Shown here: positions 34,806 to 40,624 of the stretch, in pieces
How the letters are laid out: every line of letters begins with the position of its first letter
Position numbering within the stretch: the first letter of the stretch is position 1
Assembly (NCBI RefSeq): GCF_015690345.1
Contig: NZ_JADPUN010000036.1
Coordinates: forward strand, 1 to 40,624
From: Plantactinospora alkalitolerans
Lineage (GTDB): Bacteria > Actinomycetota > Actinomycetes > Mycobacteriales > Micromonosporaceae
Direction of reading: 5' to 3'
DNA: 40,624 nucleotides
The notes under the pieces: generated by a model
What the model saw: only the letters and a program-made list of their open reading frames with translations
Told to the model about the DNA's origin: nothing
The model's database searches: none
Program-made: the position numbers and the translations under genes

Positions 34806-35371
34806 CGTGGACCGTGGGGTTCGCAGAAACAGAAGAGCACACAGAATCCGGTGGTGAGCTGTTCGAGCGAGTCGAACCGGTGGTCCGCCCGGCGTGGCTC
34901 CCGCTGCGCCAGCTCCAACTCTCCGGCGCGGGCCAGCAGGTCCGGACCGACCTGGTCGATGCCCTCGGGGATGATCCGCTGTCGGCGCAGTGCCTCCCAC
35001 AGGTCGCCGTCGGCCCGGGCGACCTCGGCGGCCAGGGCGGCGGCGTCGGCCCGGCCGATCTGCGCGCTGTAGATCGACGGCCGGCCCAGCTTCGCGGTCA
35101 TCGCGAGTGGTCCCCGGTCACCCACGGCGAACCGTCCCCACTTCCAGATCGGCGGCGCCTCCACGGCCAGCCGGGGTTCCAGGTCCACCGGAAAGACCAG
35201 TATCTCGGCGTCGAGGTCCGGGGCGAACAGCCGCTTCGGAGGGTTCGGCACCAGCACGACGTCGGCGTCGACGAGTACGCCGGCGGCCAGGTGCCCGCTC
35301 ACCCGGTCCGGCGCCCTTCGGTCCTGAATGGACACTCTGATGTCGGCTCGCACCGCTGTTTCGACGCACAT
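34802..35371 (-). CDS. Unknown protein upstream of the two-component system
   Basis: 189 residues from the ATG at 35371, chosen for GGGAGGA 7-8 bases upstream; the open frame reaches 35428. The beta-rich first half (VSIQDRRAPDRVSGHLAAGV, then LVDADVVLVPNPP) recalls the start of trypsin-like serine proteases, but no catalytic triad can be recognised. The second half is helical, and the protein ends with a Cys-rich tail, CVLFCFCEPHGPR. Its stop overlaps the histidine-kinase start, so it belongs to the same operon. It might supply or sense a signal for that system, which is inference. Confidence 0.7.
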   Translation of the reverse strand: MCVETAVRADIRVSIQDRRAPDRVSGHLAAGVLVDADVVLVPNPPKRLFAPDLDAEILVFPVDLEPRLAVEAPPIWKWGRFAVGDRGPLAMTAKLGRPSIYSAQIGRADAAALAAEVARADGDLWEALRRQRIIPEGIDQVGPDLLARAGELELAQREPRRADHRFDSLEQLTTGFCVLFCFCEPHGPR

Positions 35372-35615
35372 ACCGGGGTCCTCCCATGTTCCAGATGTGC
35401 CAGCAGGGTAGGCGGCCTCGATCAACACCGCTGTCAGCTTTGGTCACTTGCCGGGTCCACCGCCCGGCGGAGTCCGACCCCCGGGTACACCGTGGCGACT
35501 ACCCCGGCACTCCGCCTGCGAGCGGACGTCGTGCGCGCCACGTCGGTCCACGATGGATACGCCGCCCCGGCCAGGTTCCGGGACGGCGTCTCCCTGACAC
35601 GACAGGAGCAAAACC

Positions 35616-36893
35616 ATGTCCCGAGTGCCCATCCGCCGCCTGCTCGCGGCGGCCCTGGCCCTGACCGTGGCCGCCGGTCTGGCCACCGGAACGCCCACCA
35701 GGGCCGCCGCCGGTCCGGCCACCGGAACGCCCACCAGGGCCGCCGCCGAGGACAAGCCGGAGTGGACCAGCGACGATCCGAAGGCCGGCTCCAACTCGGC
35801 GGCGGAGATCATGGCCGCGCAGGCGCCGCTTGTCGCGTTCGCCAGCCGGATCACCGAGCTGGACGAGAAGTTCGCGGCCCTCGGCGGACTCCGGCTCCGG
35901 GTGGAGAAGCGGACCGTGGATCTGTGGTGGAAGGGCGAGGTGCCGGCGGAGGTCCGGGAGGAGATCGTCCGCGCCGACGCCGAGGGGGTCCGGGTCGAGC
36001 TGGGCGAGGCGGAGTTCAGCCAGCGGGAGCTGGTCGAGCGTACGGCCAGCCTGCCGGAGAGCTGGCGCGAGTATCCCGGGCTGGTCGAGGTCGGGCCGGC
36101 GGTCGACGGCAGCGGACTGCTACTCGGGGTGACCCGGGACGCCGACCCGTCCGGGTGGGACTTCGGCGTACCGGCCGAGGTGGTACGCACCGAGGAGTTC
36201 ACCGCGTACAGCCGGCGCAACGACGTCGCCCCCTGGTGGGGCGGAGCGGAGATCAGTGCCCCGGTGTCCGGCGCCGGCGGCCGGTGCAGTACCGGCTTCG
36301 CGGTGGCCCGCCACTTCCTGTGGTGGGAGACCAGTCGGGGCATGCTCACCGCCGAACACTGCGCCCCCGGTGGCGGAGTACCGTTCGTCGACCCGACCGG
36401 TGAGCAGATCGGTGTGGCCGAGCCGGCACCGGCCCGGCGGCTCTCCGACTCGCTCTACATCCCGACCCGATCCGGCGCCCGGATCTACGACGGCGGGGTG
36501 GGCGTCGGCGAGTTCTCCAAGCCGGTCGCCGGTGCTACCGCAAACTTCCCCGGGCAGTTCGTCTGCACCTCCGGGGCGGGCACCGGAGTGCACTGCGACA
36601 TCCGGACCGACCGGATCAACCTGCTGGTCTTCGTCTCCGGTGGGTCCTTCGTCAGCAGCGCGGTGCTGGCGCACGAGGTGAACGGACGGGCCGCGGCCGG
36701 TACCGGCGACAGCGGCGGGCCGGTCTTCACGCTGACCCAGAACTTCAGCAAGACCCTGGCCGCCGGGCTGATCGTCGGCGGACGCACCGCGGTGGGCTGC
36801 GGCTCCTTCGGCGCATCCTGCGGCAACGAGGTCGCGTTCGTGGACATCGGTTTCGTGCTGCTGGCCCAGAACGCGAGCCTGCTCACGTCCTGA
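35616..36893 (+). CDS. Secreted S1-family serine peptidase
   Basis: 425 residues. Signal peptide 1 to about 31 (RRLLAAALALTVAAGLATG), then a propeptide-like helical region to about 200 and a chymotrypsin-fold protease. Catalytic residues: H248 in TAEHC, D278 in SDSL and S366 in GTGDSGGPV. Cys pairs at 224/249 and in the 317-327 and late regions fit extracellular disulfides. The layout (signal, long pro-region, protease) matches alpha-lytic/streptogrisin-like enzymes, whose pro-region aids folding. The N-terminus contains a 12-residue tandem duplication (ATGTPTRAAAGP). The ATG at 35616 has AGGAG upstream. Divergent from the gene at 34802-35371. Confidence 0.88.
   Translation: MSRVPIRRLLAAALALTVAAGLATGTPTRAAAGPATGTPTRAAAEDKPEWTSDDPKAGSNSAAEIMAAQAPLVAFASRITELDEKFAALGGLRLRVEKRTVDLWWKGEVPAEVREEIVRADAEGVRVELGEAEFSQRELVERTASLPESWREYPGLVEVGPAVDGSGLLLGVTRDADPSGWDFGVPAEVVRTEEFTAYSRRNDVAPWWGGAEISAPVSGAGGRCSTGFAVARHFLWWETSRGMLTAEHCAPGGGVPFVDPTGEQIGVAEPAPARRLSDSLYIPTRSGARIYDGGVGVGEFSKPVAGATANFPGQFVCTSGAGTGVHCDIRTDRINLLVFVSGGSFVSSAVLAHEVNGRAAAGTGDSGGPVFTLTQNFSKTLAAGLIVGGRTAVGCGSFGASCGNEVAFVDIGFVLLAQNASLLTS
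35681..35748 (+). repeat. 36-bp tandem duplication within the peptidase gene
   Basis: The 32-base segment at 35681-35712 is repeated exactly at 35717-35748 (36-base period). It is in frame and duplicates 12 residues just after the signal peptide. Exact identity implies a recent event. Confidence 0.85.
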
Positions 36894-37009
36894 CCGGGGC
36901 CCGGCACCAGGCCGGCACCGAGCCCGCCACGGAAGGCACTCCGGGCGCCGGACGTTGACGGCGGCACGCCAGCCGGGATAGTTGCCGGCCGCTGTCCACA
37001 CCACCAACT

Positions 37010-37049
37010 CGACCCGCCGCTGTTGTATCCACCCAACGGCGGCGGGTCG
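37010..37049. terminator. Strong bidirectional hairpin terminator
   Basis: 37010-37025 pairs with 37034-37049: 16 base pairs including one G-T, with an 8-base loop. It lies between the convergent ends of the S1 peptidase (36893) and the alpha/beta hydrolase (37062), so it can serve both. No U-tract, as usual in actinomycetes. Confidence 0.75.
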
Positions 37050-37061
37050 GGACGAACCGGC

Positions 37062-37892
37062 TCAGCTCTCCTGGTCCAGGAAGGCGAGGGTGACCGCTGC
37101 GAACAGCGGGGACAGGAACAGGTTGTAATGAGTGAGACCGGGCAGGATCGCCAGTGCGTGACCACCCGTGGGCCGGGACTCGCCCATCCAGCCACCGTCA
37201 CGCTGGCCACCGTCGAGCAGCTTGAAGACGTCGACGTAGTGGCTCGGTGGTGCCATGTCGGCATCGGCGGCGACCACGAGCGTCGGCATCCGCAGGCCGC
37301 GTACCTCCTCGGTGAAGTCGAAGTCCTTCGCCATCGCCTCACCGATCTTGTCGAGCAGCCGCGGGAAGTCCTCGGGACGGGGCGCCACCCGCTGGTAGAG
37401 CTCGTACATCGGGGTGTCCTTCATGTATTCGGCTGCCGCCCCGCTCACCTGGCCCTGCTGCTGGAGCATTTCCGGATAGATCGCGTCGCGCCTGAAGTTC
37501 GCCGCCGCCGCGACCAGGCGGCCCACCTTCTCCGGATACTGGACCGCGACCTGGAACGCCACCCCGCCGCCGAGCGAGTAGCCGACCACGTCCGGCTTCC
37601 GCAGGCCGAGGTGGTCGATGAGCGCGGCGACGTCGCCGGCCATCAGCCGGACGTCGATCGGTCGGTCGATGTCGGCGGTCCGGCCGTGTCCCTGCAGGTC
37701 GACGGCGATGACCTGGTGGTGGTCGGCCAGGGTGGGCAGGATCGGCCCGAACATCTCACCCGAGCCGAGGCCCCCGTGGAGCAGGATCATGGGGCGTCCC
37801 GTCCCGTACGTCTCGTAGTACAGGTTGATGCCGTTGACGTCGGCGTACTGGCCCGAACCGGCGGTCTCGGCGGTCCACTCCGTGGCGGTCAT
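37062..37892 (-). CDS. Alpha/beta hydrolase
   Basis: 276 residues from the ATG at 37892, which has AAGGAG at good spacing; the frame is open to 37973. Alpha/beta-hydrolase fold: oxyanion motif LLHGGLGSG at 37-45, nucleophile S106 in GYSLGG, acid probably in VVAADADM near 205, and catalytic His in LPGLTHYN near the C-terminus. Substrate unknown; sequence style is that of small esterases and epoxide-hydrolase-like enzymes. No signal peptide. Divergent from the SigG-like sigma-factor gene 155 bases away; a SigG/hydrolase neighbourhood is also known in mycobacteria, so the sigma factor may control this gene. Confidence 0.88.
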   Translation of the reverse strand: MTATEWTAETAGSGQYADVNGINLYYETYGTGRPMILLHGGLGSGEMFGPILPTLADHHQVIAVDLQGHGRTADIDRPIDVRLMAGDVAALIDHLGLRKPDVVGYSLGGGVAFQVAVQYPEKVGRLVAAAANFRRDAIYPEMLQQQGQVSGAAAEYMKDTPMYELYQRVAPRPEDFPRLLDKIGEAMAKDFDFTEEVRGLRMPTLVVAADADMAPPSHYVDVFKLLDGGQRDGGWMGESRPTGGHALAILPGLTHYNLFLSPLFAAVTLAFLDQES

Positions 37893-38034
37893 GGTGACTC
37901 CTTGGGCTTCCTGGTCGACTTGACGCCGGGGTAGACCGGCCGGGCACCGGAAACTCATCGCTTCCGGCAGCACAAATCAATCGGGTACCCGGCAGCCTCC
38001 ACGACCCGTCGTCGCCCCGCACCGGGTGCTCGGC

Positions 38035-38040
38035 TAGTTT
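38035..38040 (+). promoter_or_regulatory. Probable -10 element of a leaderless sigma-factor transcript
   Basis: TAGTTT ends 7 bases before the GTG start at 38048, the spacing of a leaderless transcript. No clear -35 element was identified and no ribosome binding site precedes the start. Confidence 0.4.
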
Positions 38041-38047
38041 CGTCCAG

Positions 38048-39025
38048 GTGGATGACGTGGCGACCAGCCCACCGATCGAGGCGCGGCTGGAGGCGTACCG
38101 GTCTGAGCTGATCGGCTACTGCTACCGGATGTTGGGGTCGGTCTTCGAGGCCGAGGACGCCGTGCAGGACACCCTGGTCCGCGCCTGGCGTAGCTTCGAC
38201 CGGTTTGAGGGACGGTCCACCCTGCGATCCTGGCTGTACCGGATCGCGACGAACGTCTGCCTGAACATGCTCGCCAGCGCTCAACAGCGGGTCCGGCCCA
38301 TGGACCTCGGCCCGGCCGGGTCCGGCCGCGCCACCGACGCGGGCGAGCCGCGTCCCGACCAGATCTGGGTGGGCCCGGCACCGGACAGCAGGGTGCTGCC
38401 CGAGGGGGCCGATCCGGCCAACGTGGTCGCCGAGCGCGAGTCGATCCGACTGGCGTTCGTCGCCGCGCTACAGCATCTGCCACCCCGGCAGCGGGCCGTA
38501 CTGATCCTGCGCGAGGTACTGGCCTGGTCGGCCCAGGAGGTGGCCGACCTGCTCGACACCTCGGTACCCAGCGTCAACAGCGCCCTCCAGCGGGCCCGGA
38601 CGACCATCGCCGCCGCCGACACCACCGCCGAACTGCACGAGCCGTTGGACGACCGGCAGAAGACGCTGCTCACCAGGTACGTGAAGGCGTTCGAGGCGTA
38701 CGACCTCGATGCGCTGACGGCACTGCTGCACGACGACGCGACGCTGTCGATGCCGCCGCTGCCGCTGTGGCTGCGTGGCCACGACGACATCGCCGCCTGG
38801 ATGGCCGGTACGGGCAGCGGCTGTCGCGGCTCGCGCCTGCTTCCGGTGGTGGCGAACGGCGTGCCGGCGTTCGGGCAGTACCGGCCCCGAGCCAGTGGTG
38901 ACGGGCACGATCCATGGGCGCTGATCGTGCTGGAGACCTCAGCCGGGCGGATCGTGGCCGTCAACAACTTCCTCGACACCACCCGCCTGTTCCCGCTGTT
39001 CGGACTGCCCGCCCGTCTGGGGTAG
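38048..39025 (+). CDS. ECF-type RNA polymerase sigma factor, SigG-like with SnoaL-type tail
   Basis: 325 residues. Sigma region 2 at about 14-80 (ELIGYCYRMLGSVFEAEDAV and STLRSWLYRIATNVCLNML), region 4 at about 138-188 (LPPRQRAVLILREVLAWSAQ and PSVNSALQRARTTI), then a SnoaL/NTF2-like C-terminal domain at 200-320. This build and length match the TIGR02960 (SigX5/SigG-like) group. In such factors the extra domain is thought to tune activity in place of a classical anti-sigma factor. The GTG at 38048 gives a start without ribosome binding site, probably leaderless. The 3' end overlaps the opposite-strand STAS gene by 87 bases. Confidence 0.9.
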   Translation: MDDVATSPPIEARLEAYRSELIGYCYRMLGSVFEAEDAVQDTLVRAWRSFDRFEGRSTLRSWLYRIATNVCLNMLASAQQRVRPMDLGPAGSGRATDAGEPRPDQIWVGPAPDSRVLPEGADPANVVAERESIRLAFVAALQHLPPRQRAVLILREVLAWSAQEVADLLDTSVPSVNSALQRARTTIAAADTTAELHEPLDDRQKTLLTRYVKAFEAYDLDALTALLHDDATLSMPPLPLWLRGHDDIAAWMAGTGSGCRGSRLLPVVANGVPAFGQYRPRASGDGHDPWALIVLETSAGRIVAVNNFLDTTRLFPLFGLPARLG

Positions 39026-39331
39026 CACGTCGGTCAGTCCGAGCAGTCGCACGAGACCGAGCAGGTCCGGGCCGGCCCCGCTGACCACCAGGCTCCAGCC
39101 GTGTCGTCGGGCGGTCAGGCGCAACCGGGCCAGCGCCTCGACCGTCACCAGGTCGGGACCGGCCAGGTCGGCCACGTCGCAGACCACGACGCCGCCGGCT
39201 CGGCCGCGTAGCAGTTCGGCAAGGTCTGCGCAGAGGACAGGGACATCCGCACGCGTGACCGTCGCGGGGATGGCGGAAAATATCGCGGAGGGCGCCACCT
39301 GGGTAGGACCGCTGGCATCGCGGAAACTCAT
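38939..39331 (-). CDS. STAS-domain protein (anti-sigma-factor antagonist-like)
   Basis: 130 residues from the ATG at 39331 (MSFRDASGPTQVAPSAIFSA). The STAS fold is seen in VVVCDVADLAGPDLVTVEAL, followed by ARLRLTARRHGWSLVVSGAG and LVRLLGLTDVL. The C-terminus is acidic (EQREQAGGVEEVVDGHDPPG), as in many actinomycete STAS proteins. These proteins usually take part in partner switching that frees a sigma factor, but no anti-sigma kinase gene lies nearby. It runs tail-to-tail into the sigma-factor gene with an 87-base overlap. A Pro/Arg-repeat reading of the upstream minisatellite continues its frame, so a longer N-terminus cannot be fully ruled out. Confidence 0.8.
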   Translation of the reverse strand: MSFRDASGPTQVAPSAIFSAIPATVTRADVPVLCADLAELLRGRAGGVVVCDVADLAGPDLVTVEALARLRLTARRHGWSLVVSGAGPDLLGLVRLLGLTDVLPQTGGQSEQREQAGGVEEVVDGHDPPG

Positions 39332-39344
39332 CGGACCGGGCCCC

Positions 39345-39490
39345 CCGGGATGGGGCCTGGGTCTCGGCTTGGGCCTGGGACTCGGCCTGGGTGTTGGCCT
39401 GGGCCTGGGACTCGGCCTGGGGCTCGGCCTGGGCCTGGGGCTCGGCCTGGGCCTGGGGCTCGGCCTGGGACCCGGCCTGGGACCCGTCGG
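39345..39490. repeat. GC-rich minisatellite of 6/18-base units
   Basis: Imperfect tandem repeats built from CTGGGC, CTCGGC and CTGGGG, partly ordered as an 18-base unit (CTCGGCCTGGGCCTGGGG) repeated about three times. It lies between the STAS gene and the hydrolase/membrane gene. All frames are open: minus strand PRPSPRPRP or QAEPQAQAE, plus strand GLGLGLG. I regard it as non-coding or as an N-terminal extension of uncertain status. Confidence 0.8.
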
Positions 39491-39579
39491 TCGCGGGTCC
39501 AGTCGTGGCGCCCGGCATGAGTCGCCGCCAGGACGGGACCAACGGCGGGTGGTGGGGCCGGCGGGACGCCGACGCCGGT

Positions 39580-40624
39580 TCAGGTGATCGGCAGCGCGGT
39601 CGCGACGGGCCAGGCGACCAGCACGGCGCCGGCCGGGATCGTGCGCCACCAGGGCATCCCGGTCAGCCACGCCACGCCGGCAACCAGGAGATACAGCGCA
39701 AGCAGCGCCGCGATCAGCGGGGTGACGAGCGCGAGGAAGCCGGGGGCCAGGCCGACGGTGGCCGCTGCGGGAAGCGGCAGGCACACCGCGACCAGGACCG
39801 CGACGCTCCATGGCGGACGGGCGATGGCGTTCACGCCGCCGAGCAGGACCCCGGTGGCGAGGGCGAGCAACCCGATCAACCACCAGCGCGACCCGTGCGG
39901 CAGCACCGAGGTCAGGCCGAGATGAATGGGTACGACGATCGCCGCGCCCGCCCCGACGGCCAGCGCGACGGTGGAGACCGCCGCCGTCCACGGCGCGGAG
40001 CCGAGCCCTACGGTGCCGCTCGCACCATGCCGAACGCCCTCCGCCGGACGGGCACCGGTCCGGCGGCGGATCACCACGGCGGCGGTCGCGAGAATGGCGC
40101 CGGCCAGCGCGAAGTAGCCGACGAGGTAGCCGGTGACCGGCGCCGGCAGCATCCGGGCCGACAACCAGCCGCCGACCAGGGCCGGTACCGGGGTGACCAG
40201 CACCGCGCCGCCGAGCCACACCATCGACCCGGGTGCGGGCGGTACCGGCCGGGCCGGGATCGAGGGCGCACCACGTGCCGACGGCCGGATCAGCACGGCG
40301 GTCACCAGGAGCAGCATGCCGATCAGGATCACCCCACCCGCCGCCAGCCGACGCTTCGCGGCGATCACCTGTCGCTCCGGCCGGTGCCCCAACGCGTCGT
40401 CGAGCCAGCGTGCGGCCTCCCGATGGGTACGGCCGGCGTAGAGCACCCCGACGTGTTCGACGAACCCCACCCGAACCATCCGGCGCCCGGCGGTGCCGTC
40501 CCCGACCGCCTCCCGCGAAACGGACCGAATGCCGGCGGGTTCCAGTGCGCCGACGATCAGCAGCAGGTGGCGGGGGCCGGGCCGTAACGCCGCTGCCGCA
40601 CCTGCGCCCAGCGCGCTCGCCACG
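39580..40624 (-). CDS. Hydrolase-like protein with C-terminal membrane domain (partial)
   Basis: The frame is open at the right window edge; 347 residues are visible and the true start is probably outside. The first 75 residues (RHLLLIVGALEPAGIRSVSR, FVEHVGVLYAGRTHREAARW) look like the last part of an alpha/beta hydrolase domain, with the late His-containing region. Then come about nine hydrophobic segments (GGVILIGMLLLVTAVLI, YFALAGAILATAAVVI, WWLIGLLALATGVLLGG and others). Proteins with a cytoplasmic hydrolase domain fused to a polytopic membrane part exist in actinomycetes; function unknown. Its 3' end lies about 250 bases from the STAS start, with the minisatellite between. Confidence 0.7.
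   Translation of the reverse strand, partial: VASALGAGAAAALRPGPRHLLLIVGALEPAGIRSVSREAVGDGTAGRRMVRVGFVEHVGVLYAGRTHREAARWLDDALGHRPERQVIAAKRRLAAGGVILIGMLLLVTAVLIRPSARGAPSIPARPVPPAPGSMVWLGGAVLVTPVPALVGGWLSARMLPAPVTGYLVGYFALAGAILATAAVVIRRRTGARPAEGVRHGASGTVGLGSAPWTAAVSTVALAVGAGAAIVVPIHLGLTSVLPHGSRWWLIGLLALATGVLLGGVNAIARPPWSVAVLVAVCLPLPAAATVGLAPGFLALVTPLIAALLALYLLVAGVAWLTGMPWWRTIPAGAVLVAWPVATALPIT

Noticed and set aside
39255-39587. Plus-strand protein with a (GL)n repeat
   Set aside because: It is one of three equally open readings of the minisatellite and has no domain outside it.
1-40624. CRISPR array, tRNA, rRNA or phage integrase
   Set aside because: None was seen: no regularly spaced repeats, no tRNA-like cloverleaf and no integrase signature were noticed by eye, so island integration through a tRNA gene is not supported here.

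Overview
The window is GC-rich actinomycete DNA. The GC-ending codon use, frequent GTG starts, 4-base ATGA/GTGA gene overlaps, DUF397/XRE pairs, a SigG-like sigma factor with a SnoaL-type tail and a STAS protein all point to a filamentous actinomycete, most likely of the Micromonosporaceae. The family assignment is inference; no rRNA or tRNA gene was seen.

Layout. 1-2.5 kb is a scarred region: the first codons of a transposase at the left edge, a lipoprotein gene, a GNAT gene with a probably broken N-terminus, and two DUF397 remnants. 2.5-4.8 kb holds a membrane-anchored NACHT-type NTPase. 5.0-28.7 kb is a complete type 2 BREX (Pgl) phage-defence locus on the minus strand, in two transcription blocks. 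The first block is pglW-pglX followed by a membrane-anchored protein gene of unknown function whose start overlaps the pglX stop. The second is a multi-zinc-finger protein gene followed by pglY-pglZ-brxD-brxHI. Between the blocks, on the opposite strand, lies a nested module: an XRE/DUF5753 regulator with its DUF397 partner, then three overlapping genes for small, mostly helical proteins. 28.7-30.3 kb is another scarred boundary, with a DUF397 tail, a copy of a 50-bp repeat also found at 4.73 kb, a leaderless DNA-damage-type (PafBC/RecA-NDp) promoter before a frameshifted gene, and a SUKH-family gene. 30.3-40.6 kb looks like ordinary chromosome: a RibD/DHFR-like reductase with an AraC regulator, a two-component system whose kinase carries a frameshift, a secreted S1 peptidase, an alpha/beta hydrolase divergent from the SigG-like sigma factor, a STAS protein, a minisatellite, and a hydrolase/membrane protein cut by the window end.

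How the parts work together. In BREX, PglX is the adenine methyltransferase that marks self DNA. PglW (kinase with NERD nuclease fold), PglY and BrxD (P-loop ATPases), PglZ (alkaline-phosphatase superfamily) and BrxHI (Lhr-like helicase) are needed for phage exclusion. The two extra genes locked into the BREX transcription units (zinc-finger protein, membrane protein), the nested plus-strand module and the neighbouring NACHT protein are the best candidates for undescribed defence components. The middle of pglX has a sharply lower GC content than its ends, as if the specificity part had been exchanged. Direct repeats (DUF397 3' ends and the 50-bp repeat) on both sides suggest how the island came to sit here.
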